A stretch of DNA of 64,000 bases from Ornithodoros turicata (GCF_037126465.1 NC_088202.1:102517962-102581961), one strand, 5' to 3'; positions 43,441 to 54,693 are shown, counted from the first letter of the stretch. Notes: generated by a model not told the origin, from the sequence alone. Numbers and translations are program-made.

Positions 43441-44361
43441 TTGGCCAGGGAAGTGAACACGCCTCTTTCGTTGGCCCCATTCTGCGAACTGACAACTCGT
43501 GCAGGTTGACTTCTGTACGTCCTTAGATACAAAAGCCCCAACAGGGCCTACGGTGAGATGCGCGGTATGCGGGCGTACATTGTCCTGTAGGAGGAGGACT
43601 CCTTTGGTGATGAGGCCCGGCCGCTTTTGCTTCAGCGCCTTATGCACATCCCTGAGAACCTGGCAGCAATATGCACTATTGATGATGGTACCACTGGGCA
43701 GAAAATCAACATGAACAACGCAGCCTTGTCCCAGAAAACCGTGGCCATGACCTTACCCGCAGACGGGCTGTTTCGGAACGTCTTCGGAGCTGGCGAGCCC
43801 GGATGCTTCCACTGTTTTGATGCGCGTTTAGACTCAGGAGTGAAATGGTGCATACACGTTTCATCGCACGTGATGATCCGATCAAGGAACGGCTGTCCTT
43901 CAGTGTCGAAACGGTACCTTGGCTCTTGGGCGATTTCCAGTCTTCTCTGCCGGTCAAACACGGAGAGCTGCCTCGGGACCCAACGGGCATTAACTTTCCG
44001 AAACTGGGGGTGTTCATGAATGATAGTGTTCAACGTTCCCACAGAAACGTCCGTCTTTCGAGCCAGTTCGGGACATGTTATCCGTCGGTCCTTGAGGATC
44101 AGGCGCTCCACAAGTTGGATGTTCTCAGGAACTCTGACACTGCATGGGCTCTGAGCCGCCCCGGCCGGGATCGTCCTGCACTGATGTACGGCCGTCTCGG
44201 AACCGTTTGCACCACTCAAACGCTTTGCTGCGGCTAAGTGTATCGTGGCCATACTGAGCCTGAAGTCTTCTGTGAATTTCAGCTGATTTTTCGCCTCCAT
44301 TCGCGGGAAACTTCATGACAATTCGCTGTTCGATGTGCGCGCTCACCTCGTTGTCGGCCAT
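43440..44361 (-). pseudogene. mariner transposase, frameshifted, third Asp lost
   Basis: It starts at ATG 44361 with MADNEVSAHIEQR, an HTH-type AEIHRRLQAQYG and KAFEWCKRFRDGRTSV linker. It then frameshifts near 44130 to ERLILKDRRITCPELARK, VNARWVPRQL, ITCDETCMHHF (first catalytic D) and VMATVFWD. A second shift near 43650 gives GVLLLQDNVRPHTA (second D). The expected YSPDLAPSD segment with the third D is missing; GPTKEA-like sequence follows at once. Family length is about 345 residues; this copy covers about 300. SETMAR-like mariner lineage; dead copy. Confidence 0.9.
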
Positions 44362-44512
44362 CTTATCCAGCACGTGTCTTCTGTTTTGCACAAACTTTGG
44401 ACCACGACGTGGTGAACGCGGAGGCCTGTCGCGTGTGAAAATGACGAAAAAGAAGTAGCGCGAGCCATTTGTGCACTCAGGAGGCAGAAAGTCCCGGTTT
44501 GACTTGAACACA
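44362..44512 (-). mobile_element. mariner 5' UTR and terminal sequence
   Basis: The minus strand starts near GTGTTCAAGTCAAACCGGGA and CTTTCTGCCTCCTGAGTGCA, before the transposase ATG. The same terminal 45 bases recur at 45238-45288, showing they are the element's end. A TA target or the opposite terminus could not be identified. Confidence 0.55.
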
Positions 44513-45237
44513 CACTTGACAAGTGAAAAGTGTGATCTGCTAGTAAAGTGTCGTAATTATGGAAGTTTTGTGGTCAACCCTCGTTCCGTGTGGCATATTC
44601 CCTGTTGTTTGGCGTGTGTGTGTTTGACATAAGCCGTCGCACAAGTACGGTGGAAGAATTCAGTATTACTTGGCTGCACCTAAGTGTACATAAGCTCGAC
44701 GGCCACTCAAGACGCACGCAGTAGAAGCCTCAAATCCGTTTTGTTTTCATAATTGCGCTTCTCGCTTGTGGCTACCGTTATTACCGCAGGTTGTGCAACC
44801 GCATTCCAGCTGTGTTCCATGGCTGAGATAATTTACGTGTTCTATTATTCTTGCGTCTGAAAGGATCATGTCGCTTGATGAGCATCTGCAAGAGCTTGGA
44901 TTCACAAAAGATACGACAGTGTCAGGCAGTGGTCTTTTTTACTTTGAAGAAGACAAAAGCAGTGTCAAATAAGATCACATGTACAAATGCGTGACACAAA
45001 TGACTATTCAAACACATCCTTCTGCAATCATTCTACCAGTGCATGCTCTTACGTTACGTGTTAAAGTCCTGGACATATTTCCCAAATGATCCACTTACCG
45101 TTCTTCAAGCTCTATAACACGGTACTCTCTCGAAATACATATATACTATGACAAATGCTTGTTGCTATGGCACGCGCCTATACTGTTGTCCAGGGGATGG
45201 TTTAGGGGTCGACCCCCCTCAAATCATGCCCTTCGTA
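44513..45237. other. Unassigned
   Basis: No supportable feature. Confidence 0.4.
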
Positions 45238-45288
45238 GTGCATTTGTACACTCAGGAGACAAAGTCCCGGTTTGACTTGAACACCCCT
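45238..45288 (-). mobile_element. Solo mariner terminal fragment
   Basis: The sequence CATTTGTACACTCAGGAG followed by AAAGTCCCGGTTTGACTTGA (plus strand) repeats the 5' end of the mariner at 44460-44512 with few mismatches. Confidence 0.6.
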
Positions 45289-47080
45289 CGTAGAAGGCTA
45301 GAACAGAGCCAGAGGAGATGGTCAGGACTCTGATTTTCTCACTCTCAGATTTTGGTCAGGACTCTGTTGCAGTAGACGTCATAAAACCCTTGCTCTTGAA
45401 TTCGGATTTTCCAGAAAAGTCAACGTATAGGGGGTCGATTGGACGCGGGAATTGAACTTTCCGGAGAGTATGTCATTGGAAAAAAAGAGGAAGAGAAAAT
45501 GGAAAACTGAGAAGCGATCCAAAAAGTAGAGTATTGAATAGAAGATACCACAAAATGTGTTTGAAATAGAGTAGAAATACTCGCCCGAAAAAGTATTGAG
45601 GAAGATAGCAAGATACCACGAGTAGTATTTAAAATTCAGTATCTCAAATACAATACTCAAAATACGTACAAGTCTGACAGCAAGAATAGCAGCTTCATGT
45701 AGGAACGTCACTACGAAGCAACCACTGCACTTGTACCGTAGAGGAGTCATTCACAAGCACTCTAACTCACGCGACTACTTTGCAACACCTTTGCACGGAA
45801 ACAACGGCTTGTAAGAACGGTTACGTCCCATTTCGCCCATGCGATTTCTAGGATTAAGAGAGCCAGAAGGGTACCTGCCATTAGGCGAAATGGGATAGCC
45901 AACAAGTGGCCGTTACTATCACTGATTGGCGTCAGTATAGGGAATGGCTCCGCCCCTTTGTGCTGTATTGACACCTTACAAAGTTCTAATCAGGTGTGGC
46001 GAAAAAAGCAGGGCGTTCAGAAGGACCGAGTAATGCGGTTGTTACGCATCAGAGCCATTCAGGCCGGTGACTCGACAGTCCACTACGAACGGCGCATGTT
46101 ATTGTCCTTTTTACGAAACCCCGTGAATGACATTGCAAACATAATAATCCTTTTAGCATTTTACAACTCAGCACTTCGCTTCAAAATGTCACGTGTCGAC
46201 TTTGTGGCCGTTGAACGTAAGAATTGTGGTGTGTGTGTGTGTGTGTGTGTCCATTTTTCGTCGTCTCCCTAGTCTCGTTTTTTTTTTTTTTTTCATCATA
46301 TACTCTAGTGGACACCTCACTTGCTTCTTAGCCATTCTCTCAGTATCAAAAGGTTTTCGTTTGTTCTGGTGCGTAGAGCCAAGGTTAATCGCGTAGTCGC
46401 ATCGTTTAGTGACACACTGATTGAAAAATTGAAAATTGCAACTGACCCAAAGCGACGAAGCTCCAGTATACGGAATATTTGGTTACAGGTATGTTACACT
46501 GGTTCTTACCGTTCTGTACTACTCACTCTGCCCTTGACATAAGTCCGTAAGGTGTCGTATTTGTTCCAGGTTATGAAATTTATGGTCGTTTGCTCTTTTA
46601 TTAGGCTTAAGCGTTATAGCCTTATGCCTGCAGGCTGAAGCCTGATAAAGGTAGCGTATACTGGATCCACATAATATTCTGTGGAACCACTACGCTAGCA
46701 CAAGAAGACCGACGACAATTATTACTGAGCTATGGTACCACAGGTTTAATGCGAGGACCCAACATTCTCATGTGAATGTGTTTAAGCGAGGATACGACAT
46801 CAGGCGGTCCATTGTATTTCCTATGGGAAATATTATCCTATTTTCTAGATCAATGAGGAGCAACAGGCGATGCCTATGTCCGGCCACATGCCACCACGCA
46901 GAAACAGGGCCTACAGGATAGTAGATGAGAACCTTCAGCCGCTCAAGACACAACTTCAAGTCTGTGAACGAACGCTGGTCTCACACGTAGATGCTGTAGG
47001 ACATCTGATGCACTTTAACTGAACATGGTTGTTCAACTATGCTCGTTACCCTTTAAAGATGCGTTCGGCTTCGCCGGGTT
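45289..47080. other. Unassigned; AGTATTT-rich zone and GT microsatellite
   Basis: Near 45530-45690 the words GTATTGA, AGTATTT, GATACC and AATACTC recur in both orientations, like decayed hAT subterminal repeats, but no end or TSD could be fixed. A (GT)n tract lies at 46229-46250 and an oligo-T at 46280-46295. No gene. Confidence 0.35.
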
Positions 47081-47668
47081 TGGTGTACACTAGAGTAACT
47101 AAATAAGCGTCGCTTCAGAGTATCGACACTGAGTTCCAAGAGCGAGCACGCGCCATCTTCTTTCAGCGCCACGGTAGCCGCGCGAACGCGCACTTCATGC
47201 GCATTTGAGCGGACGATGCCATCTATCGTGCGCGGGTGAAACGTTCCTTTCTCTTGCAAGCAGTTCAAGGCTGACGGCCTGGAGCCCACCTTGACATCGT
47301 CGGGACGCTCTGCTGGGCATGGTAGTAGCTCAAAACCTCCAAACGCCCATATGCACCGGAAAAAAGTTAATGGTTCTGAGCGTTTGGTGGAAATGAGCAG
47401 GAAGGGAGAACCTGCTCATAAGCACCAAACGTCCAGAACATCCGAACGCTCATATGCACCGAAAGGCGGGAGACCACAAAGGCCGGTTCTTCCTCTCGCG
47501 CATTTGGAACAAGGTGTTAGGGTGAGAAAGGTGGAATGAATGGAGACTGCCAAGGCCACTTAATGTGTCAGTTTGGAAGTTTATGAAGTTTGAATTTGGC
47601 TGAATGTGTGGGTTTGAATGGGGTTATCATGAGTCAATGGGCGTTTGAACGTGACAAACACGTCCGCC
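47081..47668 (+). repeat. Unrecognised repeat X, copy 1 (inverted relative to copy 2)
   Basis: Shared blocks with the reverse complement of 55180-55813 are: GTACACTAGAGTAACT-AATAAGC and CAGAGTATCGACACTGAG (outer); AACGCCCATATGCACCGGAA and CATATGCACCGAAAGGCGGG (middle); TTGAATGGGGTTATCATGAG and GTTTGAACGTG (inner). A short stretch after the first block is not shared. The middle block carries a 70-codon frame conserved between both copies. No known family comes to mind. Confidence 0.75.
47300..47539 (+). CDS. Conserved ~70-codon frame in repeat X
   Basis: The frame reads NAHMHRKKVNGSERLVEMSR then KGEPAHKHQTSRTSERSYAP and ends VRVRKVE. The copy at 55364-55663 (minus) has the same frame open with about ten substitutions and no indel. 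The peptide is basic, with no signal peptide. The DNA is rich in CATATG-centred palindromes, so conservation may reflect DNA structure and not coding. I do not assign a function. Confidence 0.3.
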   Translation, partial: SGRSAGHGSSSKPPNAHMHRKKVNGSERLVEMSRKGEPAHKHQTSRTSERSYAPKGGRPQRPVLPLAHLEQGVRVRKVE

Positions 47669-47699
47669 GTCACTCCGCCGTCACGAGACAACTGCCATC

Positions 47700-47975
47700 A
47701 TGAGCGATGCCACAGCTCGCGTGGCTCAGTGTTTGGCGTGCTGGCCATGTCACGTCGAGACTGGGAGGTACCCGGGTTCGAATCCCACTGCCGGCTGTGC
47801 TGTCTGGGGTTTCTACTGGGTTTTCCTCAGACGCTTTCAGACATATGTCGGCACAGTTCCTTTTGAAGTCGGCCGAGGATGCACATTCCCCCAGGCCGTC
47901 AGTCGTGACGTTGCCCACCTCTGTGAGGTCGACAATGGCGAGACCTTTCATCGTCACCACATTAAAGTCGTCTAC
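47700..47975 (+). mobile_element. tRNA-derived SINE, full head
   Basis: The RNA polymerase III promoter is readable: an A box in GTGGCTCAGTGTTTGGCGTG (about 47719-47738) and a B box GGTTCGAATCC (47773-47783), with tRNA-like spacing. The unrelated body has GTTTTCCTCAGACGCTTTCA, GCACATTCCCCCAGGC and CGTGACGTTGCCCACCTC, ending in a GTCACCACATT tail. Parts of the same body recur at 61985-62115 and 62770-62834. Any protein frame across it is irrelevant. Confidence 0.85.
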
Positions 47976-48882
47976 CTTAGGTAGAGTGTAGCTGACAAAA
48001 CGTATGTGGCCGATGGACGGATAATATAATCAACATGGAAGGTCGTCTACTCCATAGCGGCTAAGGCTACATATATGCTAAAGTAAACGAATAAGCATAA
48101 GAGAAAACGAGTAGTAAAAATAAACTGAAATAAAATTAAACTGAATATGTTAGAGGATCAACGATAACACCCAGTGAGCTTGAACTAGCACAGCGTCGCT
48201 GTCATGCACTGGCGTCATCGAATGGTTCTGTAGCATTCGCTACAGTTCTACAGTGTAATGGCAGAAGGGCAAGGGTGCAGGCCAGCTGGCTCGGGTTCCA
48301 ATTTTTCTACAGTATAAAGTCTGCGTCGTGAAGCGTACATTAGAAGTAGTTTTGGCATGTGTTGCAACGTGTCTGTTTTTGCATGTTCTTGCCTGTTTAG
48401 GTGTTTTTGAGGACCTAAATACCCGTCTATTTTCATAGTTTTTAGCACGTAAATTTCCAAGTTCTACTTATAAGAGGAAGTAACGTTGTTCTTGAATGCC
48501 TAAAACGGTGGGGAAACAGAAATGATTTGAAAACCGATCATCCAAAGAACCAAGCCAGTCATCTTCCAGACCGAAGATAGAATAACTATAGGAGCGAGAA
48601 TGTGTCGAGCATGTGGGACGGAAAAAAAAATAGTCCCGGAAAAGTTCGTCCCGGAAAAATTGGTCGCGTGGCGGAAGAAATGGTCCCGCGTGGTTCCATG
48701 CGCCCAAAAATACAGCAGCGTCCTTGTGGTGGTGGTGGTGATGGCGAAGGGACATCTGATGAACCGGATCATAGCCAATCAAGTGCTATCATTCTCACTC
48801 CTCATTTGTTCGAAATTGGAAGACATGCTTTTTTAATTAACATTAATCTTAATGAACAATAAATGCTGCACGCCATTTAATG
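47976..48882. other. Unassigned
   Basis: No gene. Near 48620-48690 GTCCCGGAAAA recurs two to three times, followed by GTCCCGCGTGG. Nothing else. Confidence 0.4.
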
Positions 48883-51800
48883 ACACACACACACACATAC
48901 ATTGGATGATGATGGGGTGGGCTATTCACCGCCGCTGAGGCGGTACACTGCCCTATTTCGCATTGGGGGAGGATGAAGGGATGATGATGTGGCTTTCAAA
49001 GAGCCGTCGCCAGACCGCTGGAGCACAAGTACTCCGCCAGAAGATGAAGGCCCTGCGTCTGGTGAGCAGCGTTCGACCACGGACCGAGGATCTTCGCTAG
49101 GTTGAACGGCCGCTTGTCAATGCGTTGCATAGAGAGTTCCATAAGGGCACGCTCGTGGTGGTATTGCCCACAAGCCAGGATGACGTGGCTGAGGTCGCCG
49201 TGCACTCCACAAGTGGGGCAGAGGGAAGACGAGGTGGAGCCGAGACGGTGTTGAAAGGCAGGTGTAAAGGCAACGTTGAGGCTCATGCGGTGGAAGAGAG
49301 CTAAGTTAAGGGGCGCGGTAGTCGCGGAGGGAGGACGAGAGAAAGCGTGGGGTCTACTTCAGAGAGAAGGGAGTGAGCTATGTCGTGTTCCCACTTAGCC
49401 TGCATCTTGGGACCGGTGAGTGTCGAGAGGAGGTGTCTTCGGTCGCCCGACGACATCATTATCGGGGAAAAAGCTGCGTGTTGATGGGCGTTCAATGCGA
49501 CTCTGTCTGCTTCTTCGTTGCCGCTGATACCGACATGTCCGGGAATCCACTGCAATACTACAGTGTGCCCTGCAATGGTCGCCTTCTTGTAAGCTTGCAG
49601 GATGTCAAAGACAACAGAACCGAGGAGTCCACGTATCCCCAAGTTGGCCACACACTGGAGCGCTGGTCTTGAGTCTGTAAAGACGACCCAGGACTGAGCT
49701 GGACTGGCTGATATTTTTTGCATAGCAAATAGAATGGCGTAAAGCTCGGCACACGTAGACGATGTTCTGTGAGGAAGACGGTGACCACAGGAGACTGACT
49801 GAGATGGAATGGCAAATGCCGAGGACGATCCACCCCGAGTAGATGACCCGTCAGTGAAAACTGACGTTGACGCCGTGTAGTTGTCGTTCATCATGCCCAG
49901 GGTAAGCTGCTTGGCGACACACGGGGCTGTATCCCTTTTCCTTCCATGCAGGCCAGGAACAGTTAGGCGGGTGACTGGGCTTGACAGAGACCATGGAGGG
50001 GCACTGGGAGCCACTGTCTTCACTACGAAACGCGGGACGCTAGGCTTCAGCTGAGTCATCACCGAGCGGACATTGCAGTGTTTGCGCCTCAAGATCTTCG
50101 ATACGAGCGGGTGCCGCCGATGATGGGATAAAAGGCGGAGGAAAAGTCAGCAGGTCTCACCGTAGCGAAGAACCTCCAGCGGGGTGTCCCTCGCTTCAGC
50201 AATAACTGCTCGGGTCTCTGCTGCGCGGGGGACGCCGAGGCACACACGAAGGCTTCGCGCCAGGAGGCACTGCAGCTTATGATCTGAAGATGCCGGCAGG
50301 CCATTAAGCACCGGCAAACTATACGCGAGGGACCCTCGAGCCAAAGCCCTCTGGACGGCCAACAGAGAGCTCGTGTCACTGCCCCATCTCATGCCTGTCA
50401 AGCGACGGATCACTGCAATCCAACGGTGGATCTTGATCTCCAAGCTTGCAATATGCCTCCGCCAAGAGAGCCTAGCATCAACAGTGAGACCGAGGAACCT
50501 ATGGTGAGATACGTGCTTCAACGGTATGCCAGCGACGGAAAGCTGGAAGGGCCTCATGTTCCGCCTTGTAAAAGGAAGTACTACTGTCTTTTCCGTCGAT
50601 ATGTCTAAGCCCGCCAGTGACAGGTACTGCTGGATAGCATCGAGAGCGAGTTGGAGGCGTCGCTGGAGGGCAGGACGGGATTTACCGCTGGTCCAGATAC
50701 AAATGTCATCAGCATAGATGGAGATAGCCACTTTCCTACCGACGCAACCTCGAAGGCCAGCCATAACAATGTTGAATAAGATGGGGCTCAGAACACTCCC
50801 CTGGGGCACCCCATGGGTCAACTCGACGAAGTCTGTATCCCCCTGGCTTGTGCGGACGAACAGTTCCCGTCCATGAAGGAAATCAGTAAGCCATGAGAGA
50901 GCTCTGAAAGGCAGGGCGGCATCAACAAGGCCATGGAGGACAGAAGCGTGGCTGACAGTATCGTACGCCCGCCTAACATCGAGAAAGGCAGCCAGCACAG
51001 TCTTCTTGCGCACCTTTGCGTCTTCCACAGAAGTGATTAGATCGAGTACCGAGTCTATTGCTGCTCTGTGCCGTCGAAAGCCTGACATTTCTTCCGGGAA
51101 GACGCGGCGATGTTCGAGCCACCACTCCAGTCTAGCGAGTACCATGCGCTCCATCACCTTCCCAAGGCAGCTAGTCAGGCTCACTGGTCGAAAGGAGGAG
51201 AGCTGCGATGGTGGTTTGCCTGGATTCAATAGCGGAATAACACGTGCGCGTTTCCAACTGTCGGGTACTTTCCCTGACCTCCATGATCTATTAAATACCT
51301 CCAGCAGATACTTCACACATTTCTGATCAAGGTTGCGGAGAGCCCTATAGGTGACGTTATCCGGCCCAGGAGAGGACCGAACCCGAGACAGAGGCAACGC
51401 GCTTCTGAACTCGGCCAGTGAGAAATCCATATCCATGTCCGGGTCAGTGACTATGGGCGCAGCTTGAATCCGTTCGACTAAGGTAGTCACATGGGAAGAA
51501 AACCACGTTGTACTTGCAGCCCTCGAAGGAGCGGCAATGGTGTTGCAGAAGGCCTGAGCCACCTCTGCTTCGGACTTTGAGGAGGACCGCGCAAGAGCAC
51601 CTAAAGGATGCTGGTTCGTGGGAGGTTCGCTTAAACTTCTTGCCACTCGCCAGATCTTCGCAGGGCTGTCAAAAGATGACAACGATCCGCAGAACTGCCT
51701 CCAGCGCTTACGATCAATCGCAGCCAGCTCCTTAGTGACTGCCTTGCACGCGCGGCGGGCTTCTTGGGTGTCTTTGAGCAACCCAGTTCGACGAGCTTTG

Positions 51801-52264
51801 CGCTTGGCGCGTCGACGGTATGCCCGCAGCTGCTCAACCCTAGGGTTTGAGCCGAGATGTCCAGGAACGACTCTAACATACTTGCTTGATGAACGAAGGG
51901 CCTCCTCGATGCATTTTGCCATCTCGTCTGATGAGAGGTCAGGTCGGGTGCTGGTGGAACACAAGGCCCGAAAGGCTGACCAATCCGTTATTGTTACAAC
52001 TTTATGCCGTTCTTTCTGAAGAAATTTTTGAAAACCAATGAAAATGGGAAGATGGTCACTTCCCCGACCGTCCAGGCCAACCGCCCACGACAGGTACCTG
52101 GATACATCCTTTGAGCACAGAGAGAGGTCTAGAGAGTCTGACCGAAAACACCGGCCGAGGAACGTAGATGACCCATCATTGAGAAGATGCAGTCGCAGAT
52201 CCTCTATAACGTCCGCCCAGATTTTGCCGCGGGTGTCAACCTTTCTGCTACCCCACAAGGGATG
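48883..52264 (-). mobile_element. Family-A LINE copy 2
   Basis: Minus-strand copy of the element at 26433-29410, longer at its 5' end so that it includes the second half of the endonuclease domain. The 3' end is identical in arrangement: CCATCCAATGTATGTGTG and a GT tail (48883-48900). The overall sequence is very close to copy 1. The 5' truncation is at about 52264 within the endonuclease. No target duplication was found. Confidence 0.92.
48996..52264 (-). pseudogene. Family-A LINE ORF2: endonuclease end, RT, RNase H
   Basis: It begins HPLWGSRKVDTRG and GRGSDHLPIFIGF (endonuclease end). It continues through the complete RT with SIYADDICIW intact to GETC, where a CGA-to-TGA change (near 50147) makes a stop compared with copy 1. 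It then runs in the same frame through RNase H (SVFTDGSSTRGG, CAELYAILFAM, VVFTDSRPALQC, GNEEADRVA) to about 49301. There a two-base insertion shifts the frame before the Cys/His end (CPTCGVHGDLSHVILACGQY). Copies 1 and 2 carry different lesions, so the source element was intact and recent. Confidence 0.94.
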
Positions 52265-52319
52265 TCGACCAACTCGTGGAGTGGTAAAAGTTGTTTGGAT
52301 TTCTGTAAAACGCTAACAA

Positions 52320-52780
52320 CTTGGAGCAGTGTCAATACGAACTTGAACTGGAGAATCGCAGCAAAAATTTTGAACTACAAATGGTAGACATCGATGCCAG
52401 CGAACTTATAATGGAATATCGTTTTGTGTCATTGAGAAAAAGAGAGGACGCCAAACAAAGAGATGCCAAACAATTTTTAACGTACACGTACAAGAAAGCC
52501 TCCAGGGGGTATATCTGAATCCTTGCATTTGCGTCAGGATTCTATTTTCTGACCACACCAGCTACTGTCGCTGACGCTAAAAAGAGCCTCAGCACAATGA
52601 AACTGACCGATCAAGAATATCCGGCGCTCAACCATAAGATATGTCAGGCTTTCTGAGTTCGTGATCAACCGAAAACATGATTATCATATCTCTAGACTAT
52701 GACGCATTGATTAACCAACTTGCGAAGAACAAGGCTCGAAAGAAGGGTTTTGCGCAAATGTTCACTGTAGGCCTATGTAT
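52320..52780 (+). pseudogene. hAT-type transposase C-terminal (dimerisation) relic
   Basis: In shifting frames: ASELIMEYRFVSLRKREDAK, LQGVYLNPCICVRILF, then LTTPATVADAKKSLSTMKLT and SLDYDALINQLAKNKARKKG. This follows the pattern (F)LTxPVTVASAERSFSKLKL...DFDDVIxxFAxxKARK seen at the C-terminus of hAT/ZMYM-like transposases. Stops separate the pieces. The catalytic core is not present. No TSD was found. Confidence 0.62.
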
Positions 52781-52834
52781 GCATAATATAAACCCTATAT
52801 AAGGCCTATGTATGCATAATATAAACCCTATATA
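52769..52834 (+). repeat. 33-bp tandem duplication
   Basis: Two perfect copies of a 33-base unit beginning AGGCCTATGTATGC and ending CCCTATATA lie head to tail. Confidence 0.92.
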
Positions 52835-52994
52835 AATATCGTATTCCAGCTTCTGCACTGTAAGTGAACCCGGACATATGTTCGGAGGGGGCCACGCTCT
52901 TTGTTGCTACAGCCTACAGCGAGTGGCTTTCGAGCTAGAATCAAGTGTTTTGTCCTAGGATGCCTCCATGTCTATGAAAATAAAGCTCAAATTG

Positions 52995-53130
52995 AACTCC
53001 ATAAACTAGAAGGCGCTATTCGTTCTGGCTACATACAAGCAGGACCAAGCTATTACATAAACTTCAAACTGACACATTAAGCGGCCTTGATAGTCGCCAT
53101 TCATTCCACCTTTCTCACCCTAACAAAAAA
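52995..53130 (-). repeat. Repeat X, partial copy 3
   Basis: The blocks TACATACAAGCAGGACCAAG, AAACTGACACATTAAGCGG and CCACCTTTCTCACCC match 55318-55410 within repeat X copy 2, in the same orientation. They include a ~75-bp segment that copy 1 lacks. A CAAAGCCGGAGTTCTAAA word is duplicated just downstream (53128-53176). Confidence 0.6.
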
Positions 53131-53564
53131 GCCGGAGTTCTAAAACAAAGGAAAAAACAAAGCCGGAGTTCTAAATGCCGTTAACCTAAGCAACATTTAA
53201 CTGTGCGCAACCCGCTTGCTCGCAAACACATTCCTCATGCTAACCCACTTGTTTGTGTCCAAGAAGCTGTCCAAGGGCCCATGTTGTTCACGCTAGCCCG
53301 TTCGACAACCTGATAGGCTTTTCCGCTCTGACACATAGTGACTAAACATGCCATACATGTTAATCCCCCAACCCTTTGTCAAATAATAATTGATTTCAAG
53401 TATTAAACATTTTTGGCAAATAAATAAAAAATAAATATATGACATTTTTCGATGATTTATTCCTGTTGAATGTGGATAAATTTTAACAATGTGTTATTGT
53501 TTGTAATCAACTGACCATTGTATAGGAGAAAGAACAGTTTTATTTTATTTATCTGGTGGTGCTG
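53131..53564. other. Unassigned AT-rich stretch
   Basis: No gene. AAATAAATAAAAAATAAAT-rich near 53420. Confidence 0.4.
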
Positions 53565-53784
53565 GTGAATCTAAATTTAGTTCTTGCAACGGATATGTAA
53601 CCGAAGAAGTCCTTCGAAACCTAGATAAGCTAAGCAGGGCAGCAGATCTGTGTACTTTCTCTATTTTTTTCGGATAGCGCGCATGTATAGACTGCAGATG
53701 CATACACTAAACGAGCTTGAACTAAGGTTTTATATGCTGTCAATTTAGTATCTTTCGCTGTGCCATGGGAAAATTTCCTTCTTA

Positions 53785-54693
53785 TACCCCTGTCAGACGT
53801 ACTAATTTAGTGTCACTTTCAGCGAGTACACTTGCAGTAAGTGTCATTCTTTCGGAGTCACACGGCATCTTTTAGTGACACTAAATGCAAAGTACACTTA
53901 CGATGAAGTGAGTTCGCCAAACTCACTTCACTTTGCCTGCGACAATCAAGTACGTAGCCTCCACGGCAGGGATTGCGTAACAAAAAGCTTATTTTTGGAA
54001 AAGGAAAGAAACAACCCAATCGGAATTTATTTTTGGACAAATTTGTTAAGACAGCGCTGATTTGTATAAGAAAGACGTAAAGATTTTTGGCGTGATTTAC
54101 CGGTACTCTCGTTCACAGACTGCCCAGTAGAGTTCGTAATCCACTTCGCGGCAGCCATATTTGTTGACATTGCACGGTGGTTAAGTGTTACCGGCGAAAT
54201 CGCGAAATACTCGCAGTGAAGCACTGAATAATGGAAGACAAAAAAGACAGGGCATCGTGGTCTGAGATAGAAACCTATGCTATCAGAACATGGGAGGACC
54301 AAGCGAAACGCGAAAGTGTATGCTGACATCGCCTGCCAGTTGCACGCGCAAGACATAGTAAACACCACCAAAGAGGTGAAGAAGAAGATTGAAAATTTGT
54401 CAAATAAATATACTTGTGTTGGTTCGCAACAATTATATTTATGACGTTCAATCGACTTCAACTGCGAAAAAAATCTTTATGAAACGTTTCTGGACGTAAG
54501 GAAAATGATTTTACGAAGAAAGCATTGCGCACTCCCCGATGTTAGGTGGGATTTCAAGCTCGCCCATCGTTATCACCATGACTGCTTAGTGACACTTACT
54601 TATGCCGTGTAGCAGGAGCCTAGTGCAAGTGACATTACGGGACGGAGTGCACTTCAAATAAGTGACACTAAATTAGTACGTCTGACAGGGGTA
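53785..54693. mobile_element. PIF/Harbinger element with TTA duplication
   Basis: The inverted termini TACCCCTGTCAGACGTACTA (left) and their complement (right) continue through ATTTAGTGTCACTT. TTA flanks both ends (53782-53784, 54694-54696). A 3-bp TWA target duplication is the PIF/Harbinger hallmark. Subterminal zones repeat AGTGACACT/AAGTGTCA. The interior retains a fragment of the Myb/SANT-like second protein of this superfamily but no DDE nuclease, so it is a non-autonomous derivative. Confidence 0.9.
54231..54444 (+). pseudogene. Myb/SANT-like (MADF-type) DNA-binding domain fragment
   Basis: From ATG 54231: MEDKKDRASWSEIETYAIRT then WEDQAKRES; a one-base frameshift near 54320; then VYADIACQLHAQDIVNTTKE and VKKKIENLSNKY. 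The spaced tryptophans, the YADIAxQL segment and the KxxxEVKKKIENLxxKY end are typical of the Myb/SANT-like protein that partners the Harbinger nuclease. In intact elements it binds the TIRs and carries the nuclease to DNA. Here it is broken and lies within the TIRs. Confidence 0.82.

Noticed and set aside
43627..44237. Plus-strand frames of 130 codons
   Set aside because: They are antisense shadows of the mariner transposase on the minus strand.
45379..45750. 123-codon Phe/Ser-rich frame as a membrane protein
   Set aside because: Phe/Ser richness comes from AGTATTT/GAAAA-type repeats resembling decayed transposon ends; low complexity.
47710..47785. A functional tRNA gene
   Set aside because: A and B boxes are present but the acceptor stem does not pair and the sequence continues into a conserved SINE body.
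47670..47991. Several overlapping ~95-codon frames on both strands
   Set aside because: They lie over the tRNA-SINE; the A and B boxes explain the sequence.
50426..52316. Plus-strand frames antisense to the second family-A LINE
   Set aside because: These are shadows caused by the codon bias of the LINE ORF2; the same shadows appear antisense to copy 1.
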